Origin: Synechococcus sp. CCY 0621 | Lineage (GTDB): Bacteria; Cyanobacteriota; Cyanobacteriia; PCC-6307; Cyanobiaceae | Length of the DNA stretch: 64,000 nt | Assembly (NCBI RefSeq): GCF_019038465.1 | Contig: NZ_JAFKRH010000026.1 | Span: forward strand, 36,984 to 100,983 | Reading direction: 5' to 3' | In this document: one piece after another, positions 33,602-43,100 of the stretch | Layout: each line of letters starts with the position of its first letter | How positions within the stretch are numbered: the first letter of the stretch is position 1 | Notes under the pieces: generated by a model | Told to the model about the DNA's origin: nothing | Database searches by the model: none | What the model saw: only the letters and a program-made list of their open reading frames with translations | Program-made: the position numbers and the translations under genes

Positions 33602-34423
33602 TCAGTTGTCGATGAACAGGGAATGCGCCGTGCGCACGACCCGTGGATCGGGCTCAGTGACGGCGTCGTGGTCCTTGTGGTCGTAGTCCAGGGCGTGGAG
33701 GACGCTGCGGATGGCGCCGAGTCGGGCTCGTCTCTTCTCGTTCGAATTGACGATCGTCCATGGCGCCACGAGGGTGTCGGTGGCCAGCAGCATCTCGTTG
33801 CGCGCATGGGTGTAGGCGTCGTACTGCGCCACGCTGGCCTCGTCGATGGGCGAGATCTTCCACTGCTTGAGGGGATCTTCACGGCGGGCATCGAATCGCC
33901 GCTTCTGCCGGCCCTGCGACACGGTGAACCACATCTTGAAGAGCAGGATCCCACTGCTGACGAGTGACTGTTCGAAGGCAGGAACCTGGCGGAGGAACAG
34001 GGCATGTTCCTGCGGTGTGCAGAAGCCCATCACCTTCTCGACGCCGGCCCGGTTGTACCACGACCTGTCGAACATGGTGATTTCGCCGGCGGATGGCAGG
34101 TGCGGGACGTAGCGCTGGAAGTACCACTGGGACACTTCGGCATCGTTGGGCTTCGGCAGCGCCACATGGACACTGCCGCGAGGGTTCAGGTGTTCACGGA
34201 AGCGTTTGATCGATCCACCCTTTCCCGCCGCATCGCGACCTTCGAACAGGATGACGACGCGCTGTCCGACAACCTTGATAGAACGCTGCGCCTTGAGCAG
34301 TTCGATCTGGAGCAATTGGAGGTCTCGTTTGTAGTCCTTCTTGTCGATCGGTTCGTCGTAGGGGAGATCGTTCTGCATCGCCTCGATGGACTCGAAGGGC
34401 GCTGGGCGTTGCGGCTTGCTCAT
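33602..34423 (-). CDS. ppk2: Polyphosphate kinase 2
   Basis: A 273-residue PPK2 enzyme. Walker A is LFEGRDAAGKGGSIKRF (about residues 58-74), Walker B is TMFDRSWYNRAGVE (about 115-128), and the lid region has GQRKRRFDARREDPLKQWK. It makes nucleoside triphosphates from polyphosphate (or the reverse). Length and motifs fit the single-domain class that prefers GDP or ADP phosphorylation. The ATG at 34423 (MSKPQRP) is chosen over an upstream frame extension. Confidence 0.95.
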   Translation of the reverse strand: MSKPQRPAPFESIEAMQNDLPYDEPIDKKDYKRDLQLLQIELLKAQRSIKVVGQRVVILFEGRDAAGKGGSIKRFREHLNPRGSVHVALPKPNDAEVSQWYFQRYVPHLPSAGEITMFDRSWYNRAGVEKVMGFCTPQEHALFLRQVPAFEQSLVSSGILLFKMWFTVSQGRQKRRFDARREDPLKQWKISPIDEASVAQYDAYTHARNEMLLATDTLVAPWTIVNSNEKRRARLGAIRSVLHALDYDHKDHDAVTEPDPRVVRTAHSLFIDN

Positions 34424-34511
34424 GGGAATGGCGCTCGTCGCTCGACTACGACCACCTTGGCCACGCCAAGCTGAACGGAACACCCCGCTGCCGGAGACGG
34501 CGTCCACGCCG

Positions 34512-35204
34512 ATGTGTTTCTCCAGCAGCGCCAGTTTCGTGGTGGCGGCCGTGCTGTTGCCCCTGGGTGTGGGCAGCGTGCGCTACGTCCGGGATCGGCA
34601 GCGCAGCGATCTGCTGCCTCTGGCCCTCACGCCCCTGCTCTTCTCGCTGCAGCAGGCCCTGGAGGGTCTGGTGTGGCTCGGCCTCGAGCAGGGCGGCTCC
34701 GGCTGGCTCGTGCACCCCGCCGCGCTCGGCTATCTGTTCTTCGCCTATGCCTTCTGGCTGGCCTGGTTTCCCTGGTGCGTGCTGCGGCTGAACCTCCACG
34801 CGCCGCCGCCCCTGAGGCGTCGGATCCTGGTGGGGCTGCTGGTGCTGGGCCTGCTCATGGGCGGGGTGCTCTGGTTGCCGCTGGTGGTCGACGCTTCCCT
34901 GTTCCAGCCGGCCGTGGTGAATGGCTCCCTCGACTACCACACCACCTTGCTGACGGATCGCTGGATCCATCTGGGCTTCGGCAGCACGATTTATGCGGTG
35001 ATCATCCTCGGACCGTTGATGCTCAGCGCCTCGGGGCGGCTGCGCTGGTTCGGTGCAGGGATCCTCGCCGCCTTCCTGATCTCGCATCTCGCCTACGGCT
35101 ATGCCTTCGCCTCGGTGTGGTGCTTCTTCAGTGCGGTGTTGTCCGCCTCCCTGTACTGGATCCTCAGGGACCCGGAACCTGTGGTGCTGCCGGGCCTAAG
35201 TTGA
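34512..35204 (+). CDS. DUF6629-like membrane protein
   Basis: A 230-residue protein with about seven helices. The N-terminus MCFSSSASFVVAAVLLPLGV and the block PLLFSLQQALEGLVWLGLE match my memory of the DUF6629 family. It begins 88 bp after the divergent PPK2 start. No known function; the conserved Cys near the start and the helix layout are the main marks. Confidence 0.78.
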   Translation: MCFSSSASFVVAAVLLPLGVGSVRYVRDRQRSDLLPLALTPLLFSLQQALEGLVWLGLEQGGSGWLVHPAALGYLFFAYAFWLAWFPWCVLRLNLHAPPPLRRRILVGLLVLGLLMGGVLWLPLVVDASLFQPAVVNGSLDYHTTLLTDRWIHLGFGSTIYAVIILGPLMLSASGRLRWFGAGILAAFLISHLAYGYAFASVWCFFSAVLSASLYWILRDPEPVVLPGLS

Positions 35205-35225
35205 TGCTTGATGCGTTGCCATCCG

Positions 35226-35471
35226 ATGCGCACCACCCTGCAGCTCGATGACGACGTGCTGGCGGCCGCCCGGGTGCTGGCCCGGCAGAGGCGCACCAGC
35301 CTGGGGGCCGTGATCAGCGCGCTGGCCCGCCAGGGGCTGGTGACCCCACCCCCCGGCGCAGCCAGCACCGGTCCCAGCCATCGCAACGGCTTGCCCCTGC
35401 TGCCCTGGAACACGCAGGGGGCTCCGGTGGACCTCGAGCTGGTCAACAGCCTGCGGGACGAACTGGCATGA
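35226..35471 (+). CDS. Ribbon-helix-helix antitoxin (VapB-like)
   Basis: An 81-residue protein: [20 protein letters not shown] with [16 protein letters not shown] is a ribbon-helix-helix DNA-binding domain of the VapB type. The C-terminal tail ([19 protein letters not shown]) should wrap the toxin. It overlaps the toxin start by 4 nt (ATGA). It is the third toxin-antitoxin pair within 6 kb. Confidence 0.88.
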   Translation: MRTTLQLDDDVLAAARVLARQRRTSLGAVISALARQGLVTPPPGAASTGPSHRNGLPLLPWNTQGAPVDLELVNSLRDELA

Positions 35472-35920
35472 GCGCAGCCCTGCTCGATGTGAACGTGCTG
35501 ATCGCCCTGCTGGACGGGCGCCACGTGCACCACGAGCAGGCCCATGCCTGGTTCGCCGCCTCCCAGGACCTGGGCTGGGCCACCTGCCCGCTCACCCAGA
35601 ACGCGGTGCTGCGGATCCTCGGCCAGCCCCGCTACCCCAACAGCCCGGGGTCGCCAGCGGTGGTGGCACGGCTGATGCAGGAGCTCATTCGCCATCCACG
35701 GCACCGCTTCTGGCCGGATGCCATCAGCCTGCTCGCCGCACCAGAGGGCGAGGCTTCGCTGGTCGACGCCACGCAGTTGCTGGAGGCGGGTCAACTCACC
35801 GATACCTATCTCCTGGCGCTGGCCGTGCACCACGGCGGCACGTTGGTGAGTTTCGATCGCCGCCTGGGCTGCGGGGCCGTGGTGGGCGGCTGCGACGCCC
35901 TGCGCCTGATCCCCACCTGA
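35468..35920 (+). CDS. VapC-type PIN domain toxin
   Basis: A 150-residue PIN ribonuclease. The acidic residues are D7 ([13 protein letters not shown]), Asn/Glu region TQNAVLRIL near 46, D in [12 protein letters not shown] (about 113) and D in VSFDRRLG (about 131). Partner is the VapB-like gene just upstream. The stop overlaps the pdxH start by 1 nt (TGATG), so a housekeeping gene now sits in the toxin operon's shadow. Confidence 0.9.
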   Translation: MSAALLDVNVLIALLDGRHVHHEQAHAWFAASQDLGWATCPLTQNAVLRILGQPRYPNSPGSPAVVARLMQELIRHPRHRFWPDAISLLAAPEGEASLVDATQLLEAGQLTDTYLLALAVHHGGTLVSFDRRLGCGAVVGGCDALRLIPT

Positions 35921-36567
35921 TGACCGAGCCCCCCACCGACCCCGCCCAGCTGCGCCGCGACTACCGGCGCCAGGCCCTGCGGCGGGTGGATCTGGCGGAG
36001 GATCCGGTGGCGCAGTTCCGCCGCTGGTTCGATCAGGCGGTGGCCGCCGGGCTGGACGAGCCCAACGCCATGGTGCTGGGCACCAGCGACGGCCGCCGCC
36101 CCAGCGCCCGCACCGTGCTGCTCAAGGCCTTCGACGAAAGGGGCTTCGTGTTCTTCACCCACTACGAAAGCCGCAAGGCCACCGAGATCGCCGCCCATCC
36201 CGAGGTGAGCCTGCTGTTCCCCTGGTACGGGCTGGAGCGGCAGGTGATGGTGCTGGGCCGGGCCGAGCGCATCGGCGCCGCCGAATCACTGGCCTACTTC
36301 CTCTCGCGCCCCGTCGGCAGCCGGCTGGGGGCCTGGGTGTCGCAGCAGAGCGCCGTGATCGGCTCCCGCTCGATCCTGGAGATGCAGTGGCAGGCGATGC
36401 AACGCCGCTTCGCCGATGGCCAGGTGCCGCTGCCGCCGGCCTGGGGCGGCCTGCGGGTGGTGCCGTGCGAGTTCGAGTTCTGGCAGGGCCGCACCAACCG
36501 CCTGCACGATCGCTTCCGCTACCGGCCCGCCGGGGGGAGCTGGACCATCGAGCGGCTGGCGCCCTGA
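35920..36567 (+). CDS. pdxH: Pyridoxamine 5'-phosphate oxidase
   Basis: A 215-residue FMN enzyme that makes pyridoxal 5'-phosphate. Characteristic blocks: [53 protein letters not shown] (with the FMN-binding RTVLLK), [17 protein letters not shown] and, at the C-terminus, [15 protein letters not shown] with the substrate-binding RLHDR. Length is standard. The ATG overlaps the PIN toxin stop. Confidence 0.95.
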   Translation: MTEPPTDPAQLRRDYRRQALRRVDLAEDPVAQFRRWFDQAVAAGLDEPNAMVLGTSDGRRPSARTVLLKAFDERGFVFFTHYESRKATEIAAHPEVSLLFPWYGLERQVMVLGRAERIGAAESLAYFLSRPVGSRLGAWVSQQSAVIGSRSILEMQWQAMQRRFADGQVPLPPAWGGLRVVPCEFEFWQGRTNRLHDRFRYRPAGGSWTIERLAP

Positions 36568-36616
36568 GGACGCGAAGACCGCCATGACCTGGGATGTGCC
36601 GCTTCAGCTTTATGCG

Positions 36617-36630
36617 GCTATGCTCATAGC
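36617..36630. promoter_or_regulatory. Short palindrome before persulfide dioxygenase gene
   Basis: GCTATG - CT - CATAGC is a perfect inverted repeat 20 bp before the ATG of the MBL-rhodanese gene. Sulfide-responsive ArsR-type repressors use short palindromes in this position, but no such regulator is in the window. It could also include a -10 promoter element. Confidence 0.4.
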
Positions 36631-36649
36631 AGTTGATGGTTGATCGCCC

Positions 36650-37771
36650 ATGACTGTCGCGCCCGCGCCCTCCCTGTCCCTCGCCGCCGCCGCCGGGGGT
36701 GAGCCGCTGCTGTTCCGCCAGCTGTTCGACGCCGACACCGGCACCTTCACCTATCTGCTGGCGGAGGTGGCCAGCCGCAGGGCCCTGCTGATCGATTCGG
36801 TCTTCGAGCAGCACGACCGCGACCTGGCACTGATCCGGGAGCTGGGTCTCGAGCTGGTGGCCGCGATCGACACCCACGCCCATGCCGACCACGTGACGGG
36901 CAGCTGGCTGATGCACGAGGCCACCGGCTGCGCCATCGGCCTGGCGGCCTGCATCGGCGCCGAGAACGTCACCCGTCCCCTGAAGCACGGCGACCGCGTC
37001 CTGTTCGGCGGCCGCCATGTGGAGGTGCGCGCCACCCCCGGCCACACCGACGGCTGCCTCACCTTCGTGCTCGACGACCACACGATGGCCTTCACCGGTG
37101 ACGCCCTGCTGGTGCGCGGCTGCGGCCGCTGCGACTTCCAGCAGGGCAACGCCCACACCCTCTGGAGCTCGATCACCGGCCAGATCCTCACCCTCCCCGA
37201 CCACTGCCTGCTCTATCCCGGCCACGACTACACCGGCCGCAGCGTCACCTCCGTCACCGAGGAGAAGGCCTTCAACGCCCGCCTCGGCGGCAACGCCACC
37301 GAGCGGGACTTCGTCGGCCACATGGAGAACATGCGGCTGCCCCACCCCCACCGGATCGCCCAGGCCCTGCCCGGCAACATGCGCTCCGGCAAGCCCCGCG
37401 AGGCCAGCACCCCGCCGGCCTGGGCGCCCATGGCCCGCAGCTACGCCGGACTGCCCGAACTCAGCCCCGCCTGGGTGGCCGCCCATCGCGGCGATGTCAC
37501 CGTGCTGGATGTGCGCTCCGCCGAGGAGTTCGACGGGCCTGACGGGCACGTGGCCGGCAGCCTGCTGGTCCCCCTGCCGGAGCTGGAGAGCCGCTCCGGC
37601 GAGATCCCCACCGATCGCCCCCTGGTGGTAGTCTGCCACTCGGGCAGCCGCTCCGCCCTGGCCACCCAGCAGTTGCTCAAGGCGGGCCGGGCGCAGGTGG
37701 CCAACCTCCACGGCGGCCTGAGCCGCTGGGCCGCCGAGGGTTTCCCGCTCGAGGGCGTCGTGCAGGCCTGA
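36650..37771 (+). CDS. Persulfide dioxygenase-rhodanese fusion
   Basis: A 373-residue two-domain protein. Residues 1-245 are a metallo-beta-lactamase fold of the ETHE1 type, with IDTHAHADHVTG (metal ligands) and ATPGHTDGCL, and the distal PGHDYTG. Residues 275-373 are a rhodanese domain with active-site C329 (VVCHSGSRS). Such fusions oxidise glutathione persulfide to sulfite and handle sulfane sulfur. The next gene is another rhodanese, so this is a small sulfide-detoxification unit. Confidence 0.93.
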   Translation: MTVAPAPSLSLAAAAGGEPLLFRQLFDADTGTFTYLLAEVASRRALLIDSVFEQHDRDLALIRELGLELVAAIDTHAHADHVTGSWLMHEATGCAIGLAACIGAENVTRPLKHGDRVLFGGRHVEVRATPGHTDGCLTFVLDDHTMAFTGDALLVRGCGRCDFQQGNAHTLWSSITGQILTLPDHCLLYPGHDYTGRSVTSVTEEKAFNARLGGNATERDFVGHMENMRLPHPHRIAQALPGNMRSGKPREASTPPAWAPMARSYAGLPELSPAWVAAHRGDVTVLDVRSAEEFDGPDGHVAGSLLVPLPELESRSGEIPTDRPLVVVCHSGSRSALATQQLLKAGRAQVANLHGGLSRWAAEGFPLEGVVQA

Positions 37772-37827
37772 AGCGTTTGCCACTGATTCCCATCCCACTC
37801 CCTCCTCCCTTCCTGACCACCACGACC

Positions 37828-38358
37828 ATGAACAGCACAACCGTCACCACCCCCAGCCGCCTGGGCGCCCACGACCTCGCCGACCGGCTGGCGGCCCGAG
37901 AGGTCACCGTGATCGATGTGCGCGAGCCGATGGAGTTCGCCACCGGCCACATCGCCGGCAGCCTCAACGTGCCCCTCTCCCGCCTGGCCCAGGCCGATCT
38001 GCCCCGCGGTCCGCTGGTGCTGGTCTGCCAAAGCGGCAACCGCAGCGGCAAGGGTCTCGCCCAGCTGCTCCAGCAGGGCCATCCCCACCCCGTCACCGAC
38101 CTGCTCGGTGGTCTGCCCACCTGGGAGCAGGCCGGCTTCCCGGTGCGCAAGCTCCAGGGGGCGCCGCTGCCGCTGATGCGCCAGGTGCAGATCGTCGCCG
38201 GCAGCCTGGTGCTACTGGGGGTGATCCTCTCCCAGGCCGTGGCTCCCGGCTGGATCTGGCTGAGCGGCTTCGTGGGCGCCGGGCTCACCTTCGCGGGCGT
38301 CTCCGGCTTCTGTGGCATGGCCCGCCTGCTGGCCGCCATGCCCTGGAACCGGGTGTAG
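37828..38358 (+). CDS. Rhodanese with C-terminal DUF2892 membrane domain
   Basis: A 176-residue protein. Residues 12-105 are a rhodanese domain with active-site C67 (LVCQSGNRSG) and DVREPMEFATGHIAGSLNVP. The C-terminal 70 residues form two membrane helices (VQIVAGSLVLLGVILSQAVA and GLTFAGVSGFCGMARLL) of the DUF2892 type. It follows the persulfide dioxygenase gene by 56 bp, and the membrane anchor suggests that it takes sulfur at the membrane. Its 3' end is overlapped by the convergent methyltransferase frame. Confidence 0.92.
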   Translation: MNSTTVTTPSRLGAHDLADRLAAREVTVIDVREPMEFATGHIAGSLNVPLSRLAQADLPRGPLVLVCQSGNRSGKGLAQLLQQGHPHPVTDLLGGLPTWEQAGFPVRKLQGAPLPLMRQVQIVAGSLVLLGVILSQAVAPGWIWLSGFVGAGLTFAGVSGFCGMARLLAAMPWNRV

Positions 38359-38991
38359 CGGCCGACGCCACAGGCCCAGCCATTCGTCCGGGCGCTGGTC
38401 CACCGAACCGGTGGCCGGCTCCCAGAGCTCGGCCACCAGACCCGCTTGGGCCAGCTGGGCGGCCACAGCCTGCGGGTCACTGCCCCAGGGCGGACCGCCC
38501 GGCTTGCGGTGGCACCAGAACAGCCCCAGCAGCCAGCCGCCCGGCGCCAGCAGCCGACGGACGGTGGCGATGTAGTCGTCGCGGCGGCCCGGATCGATGG
38601 CGCAGAAGCAGGTGTGCTCCACGACCCCGCTGAGGCTTCCGGGCGCCAGCCCCGCCGCCGCCAGGGCCTGCTGGTCGAACAGGTCGGCCTGCAGCCAGCG
38701 CAGACCGGCCCGCTCCGGGCCATGGAGGCCGCGGGATTCAGCCAGGGCCTCGCCGCTGAAATCCAGGCCGATGGCGGCAAATCCGAGCTCCTCGAGCAGG
38801 GCGGCCTCATGGCCGCGGCCGCAGCCCGGCACCAGCACCTGGCCCGGGGGCCGGGGGGCCAGCGGATGGCTGCGCAGGAACCGCTCCAGCGGCGGAGCCG
38901 GCCGGCCCAGTTCCCAGCCGTCCGTGCCCTGCCGGTAGCGCTGGTCCCAGTGGCCTGGCTCAGCGGTGGAGGTCGGCGTGGAGGGGTTCAT
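38212..38991 (-). CDS. TPMT-like SAM-dependent methyltransferase with antisense tail
   Basis: A 259-residue protein. Residues 1-210 match the thiopurine methyltransferase family: HWDQRYRQGTDGWELGRPAP, then motif I VLVPGCGRGHEAALLEELG, GLDFSGEAL and the family-like TCFCAIDPGRRDDYIA and LGLFWCHRKPGGPP. The normal C-terminal end is around EWLGLWRR (about residue 210). After that the frame runs on for about 49 residues antisense to the rhodanese gene's last 147 bp. The tail is Gly/His/Gln-rich and looks like read-through, so the original stop seems to be lost. Members methylate thiols or metalloids. Confidence 0.85.
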   Translation of the reverse strand: MNPSTPTSTAEPGHWDQRYRQGTDGWELGRPAPPLERFLRSHPLAPRPPGQVLVPGCGRGHEAALLEELGFAAIGLDFSGEALAESRGLHGPERAGLRWLQADLFDQQALAAAGLAPGSLSGVVEHTCFCAIDPGRRDDYIATVRRLLAPGGWLLGLFWCHRKPGGPPWGSDPQAVAAQLAQAGLVAELWEPATGSVDQRPDEWLGLWRRPLHPVPGHGGQQAGHATEAGDAREGEPGAHEAAQPDPAGSHGLGEDHPQ

Positions 38992-39022
38992 GGCTCCAGC
39001 ATGGCCCCCCTAGCCTGTCGCG

Positions 39023-40186
39023 ATGCGCCTGCTGCACACCTCCGACTGGCACCTGGGCCGCAGTTTTCACGGCGCCTCGCTGCTGGAGGAGCAGGCGGCG
39101 GCGATCGAGCGGATCGCCGAACTGGCCCGGGAGCATGCCGTTGATGCGGTGCTGATCGCCGGCGACCTCTACGACCGGGCCATCCCGCCGGCCGAAGCGG
39201 TGGAGCTGTTCAACCACGCCCTGGCCCGGCTCAGCGCCGGCGGCACCGCCGTGGTGGCCATCGCCGGCAACCACGATTCCCATGTGCGGGTGTCGGTGTA
39301 CGACCCGCTGCTCTCGGCCTTCGGGGTGACGGTGCGGGGCGATGTGGGCCGGGCCAGCGAGCCGGTGCTGGTGACGCCCCGGGCCGGGGGCACGCCGGTG
39401 GCGATCTATCCCCTGCCCTACCTGGAGCCGGCGGTGGTCGGGCCGGCCCTGGCCGGGGCGCCGGTGCGCCTGCGCCACGAGGAGGTGACGCGCCTGGCCA
39501 TTGAGCGGATCCACGCCGACCGCCGCGAACGGCCGCCCCACCGTTCGGTCCTGGTGGCCCACACCTTCGTGGCCGGCGGCGAAACCTCGGAATCGGAGCG
39601 GGAGCTCACCATCGGCAACGTCGACCGGGTGAGCGTGGCGGCCTTCGCGGGCTTCGATTACGTGGCCCTGGGCCACCTGCACGCCTCCCAGCAGCTGGAT
39701 GGCCCCCGGGTGGCCTATTCGGGCACCCCGCTGGCCTATTCCTTCTCCGAGGAGCGACACGTCAAGTCGGTGCGGATCGTGGAGCTGGCCGCCGACGGGA
39801 CGCCCTCCGTGGCGGTGGTGCCCCTGGGGGTGGGCCGGCGCCTGTGCACCCTGCGGGGGCCCATCGACGAGCTCTGCTCAGACCCTGCCCACGCCGCCGC
39901 CAGCGAGGCGCGGGTGCGGGCGATCCTCACCGACGACACCCTGCCTCTGCAGGCCATGGCCCGGCTGCGGGAACGCTTTCCCCACATCGCCGAACTCCGC
40001 CACGAACCCCCCGAGGTGGCCCGCGCCGGCGACGCCGAGCGCCACCGCCAGGTGCGCCAGGCCCGTTCGCCGCTGGAGCTGGCCAGCGCCTTCTTCACCG
40101 ACCAGCAGGGCCAGCCGCCCGGCGAGCCGGAGGCCGAGCTGCTGCGGGCGGCCCTGGCGGCGGCGGAACGGGGAGGGGAGCGGTGA
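39023..40186 (+). CDS. sbcD: Exonuclease SbcD
   Basis: A 387-residue Mre11-type nuclease. Phosphoesterase motifs: TSDWHLGRSF (D8, H10), GDLYDRAIPP, AGNHDSHVRV, AHTFVAGGE and GHLHASQQ. The C-terminal cap domain is normal. Together with SbcC it trims hairpins and cuts protein-blocked DNA ends. Stop overlaps the sbcC GTG by 3 nt (GTGA). Confidence 0.95.
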   Translation: MRLLHTSDWHLGRSFHGASLLEEQAAAIERIAELAREHAVDAVLIAGDLYDRAIPPAEAVELFNHALARLSAGGTAVVAIAGNHDSHVRVSVYDPLLSAFGVTVRGDVGRASEPVLVTPRAGGTPVAIYPLPYLEPAVVGPALAGAPVRLRHEEVTRLAIERIHADRRERPPHRSVLVAHTFVAGGETSESERELTIGNVDRVSVAAFAGFDYVALGHLHASQQLDGPRVAYSGTPLAYSFSEERHVKSVRIVELAADGTPSVAVVPLGVGRRLCTLRGPIDELCSDPAHAAASEARVRAILTDDTLPLQAMARLRERFPHIAELRHEPPEVARAGDAERHRQVRQARSPLELASAFFTDQQGQPPGEPEAELLRAALAAAERGGER

Positions 40187-43100
40187 AGCCGCACCGGCTC
40201 ACGATCGAGGCCTTCGGGCCCTACGCCGATCCGGTGGCGGTCGACTTCGACGCCCTGGCCGCCGAAGGACTGTTCCTGATCCACGGCACCACCGGCGCCG
40301 GCAAGACCTTCCTGCTCGATGCCCTCTGCTTCGCCCTCTACGGCGAGGTGTCGGGCGACCGCAGCGTCAAGGGGCTGCGCTCCGACCACGCCCCCCCCGG
40401 CGCCGTGCCCCGGGTGACCCTGGAGTTCTCCTGTGGCGCCGCCCGCTACCGGGTGGAGCGCACGCCCGCCCACACCGCCCCCAAGGCCCGCGGCCAGGGC
40501 ACCACCGAGAAACCGCCCCAGGCGGTCCTGTTCCGGCTGGACGCCGAGCAGCCGGAGCAGGCCGTGGCGGCAAAGGCCACCGAGGTGACCCGCGAGGTGG
40601 AACACCTGGTGGGGCTCAATGCCGCCCAGTTCCGCCAGGTGATCCTGCTGCCCCAGGGGCGCTTCGCCGAGGTGCTGCGGGCGAAGGCCGAGGAGCGCGA
40701 AGCCCTGCTCAAGACGCTCTTCGACACGGTGATCTACGAACGGGCCGGTTGGTGGCTGGAGGACCGGGCCCGGGAGGCGCGCCAGCTGGCGCTGGAGCAG
40801 GCCCGGGAGCAGGAGGTGCTGCGGCGTCGGGCGGCCGATGCCTGGGGCCCCCACGCCCCCGAACCGCCGGAGGGGGCCGAACCGGCCGCGCCGCCCACCG
40901 ACCAGGGCGGCCTGGAGGCGCTGATGGCGGCGATCGGCGCGGTGGTGCAGGACACCGAGGCCGCCTTGCGGGAGGCCTCCGCCAGCCTGCAGGCGGCCCA
41001 GACGACCCAGGCGGCCCTGGCGGCGCAGGCGGATCGCTGGGACCGGCGTGCCGCCGCCGCCGCCCGGCTGGGGGATCTGGAGGCCAAAACGGAGACGGTG
41101 GAGGCGTACCGCCAGAAGCTCGCCCTGGCGGAGCGGGCCGAACGCCTGCGTTCCAGCCTGGGGGCCGAGCAGGAGGCCCGCCGCGCCCTCGCCCTGGTGG
41201 AGCGGGACCTGGGGCAGCAGCTGGGGGCGGCGGTACGGGCCCGCGATGGGGCCAGGGCCCTGCCGGTCTCCGTGCGACGGCTCGACCTGACGACCTTGCC
41301 GTCCGCCGAAGATCTCGCTGCAGCCGGTGCCGACCTGGCCGCCCGCGGGGCGGAGGTGCGAGAGCTGGCCCGCAAGGCCGAGGAAGCCGCCCAGGCCGGG
41401 GGGGCCGCAGCCGCCGCCGGCCAGCGGGCCGCCGAGGCCGAAGCGGGGCGGGCCACCGCCGTCGCCCAGCAGGAGCGGCTGGCGGCGGAGCAGGAGCGGG
41501 AGCTGGTGCTGCTCTCCCAGGCCCGCAGCGCCCGCGACCAGCTCGAGGGCCTGCAGCGGGCCGCCCGGGAGGCCGAAGGCCGTGCCGTGGCCGCCGAAGC
41601 CATCGCCCCGGCCCGGGAGCGGCAGCACGCGGCCGAGGCCGCCAGGAACGGCGCCGATCGCGACGTCAACACAGCGGCCGCCGACCTCAACGAGCTTCGG
41701 CGGCGCCAGCTCGAGGGCATGGCCGCCCGGCTCGCCGGGGGTCTGGCCGCCGGAGCCCCCTGCCCGGTCTGCGGCTCCACGGCGCACCCGGCGCCGGCCC
41801 GGCCCTCGGCCGACGCGGTCGATGACGGTGCGATCACCACCGCCGAACGCACCCTGGAAGCGGCCACCCAGGCGGCACAGGCGGCCGCGGTGGCCCTGGC
41901 CAACGCCCAGACCGCCCTCGGCGTGGTGCTGGAGAAGGCGGGAGACGGCGCCGATCCGCTCGCCGCCCGCCAGGCCGCCGGCACCGCCGCAGCGGCCCAG
42001 CTGGCGGCCCAGGTCCTGGCCGACGGTCTGCCGGCCCTGGAGCAGCGAACGGCGGATCGGGAGCAGGAACGCCAGCAGCTCGCCAAGGCCATCGAGGCGG
42101 CCACCACGACCATCGCCCTGGAGAGCCGGGCCGCCGCCGAGGCCAGCCAGCGGCAGCGGGGCCTGGCGGAGCAGGTGGCGCGGGAGCTGGGGGAGGGGCT
42201 GGAGCCGGGCGTGGTGCTGCGGGGCTTCGGGACCCTGGAGGCCGCCCTCCAGGCCCTGGTGGCCGGGGCCGGCGCCCACACCCGTGCCAGCAGCGCGCTG
42301 GAGCAGGCGGCCCGGCGGCTGGGCCAGGAGCTGGCCGCCTCGCCGTTCGCCACGGCAGCCGACGCCGCCGCTGCTCTGCAGGAGGAGAGCTGGCGCCTGA
42401 AACTGGTCGAGCGGATCGCCGCCTACGAGGCGGCGGTGATCGAGCAGCGCAACCTCCTGGCGGCCCCCGATCTGGCGGACCTGCCGGAGACCCGGCCCGA
42501 CACCGCCGTCGCCGCTGAGGCCGTGACCCGCGCCGATGCGGCCCGCACCCGGGCCGTGGAGCGCCACAGCGAAGCCCGCGGCGCCCAGCGGGAGATCACC
42601 CGCCTCGCCGCCGAACACCGTGATGGGGCCGAGGCCCTGGCGGCGAATCAGGGGCGGGCCGAGCGGCTCAGTGCCGTGGCCAACCGCTGCCAGGGCAAGG
42701 CGGCCCCCTACATCTCCCTGCAGCGCTGGGTGCTCTCGGCCTACCTCGCCGACATCTGCGGCTACGCCAACCAGCGGCTCACCCTGATGACCTCCGGCCG
42801 CTACCAGCTGCGACTCACCGACGAGGGCGGCCATGGCGGCCGAAACGCCGGCCTGGGCCTGCGGGTGCTGGATGCCTACACCGGCGAGGAGCGGGAGGTG
42901 AGCAGCCTCTCGGGCGGCGAAACCTTCCAGGCCTCCCTGGCCCTGGCCCTGGGGGTGGCCGACACGGTGCAGGCCCACGCCGGCGGCGTCCCCCTGGAGG
43001 CCCTGTTCATCGACGAGGGCTTCGGCAGCCTCGATCCCGACAACCTGCAGCTGGCCATGGACGAACTCGACCGACTGCGGGAGGGGGGCCGCATGATCGG

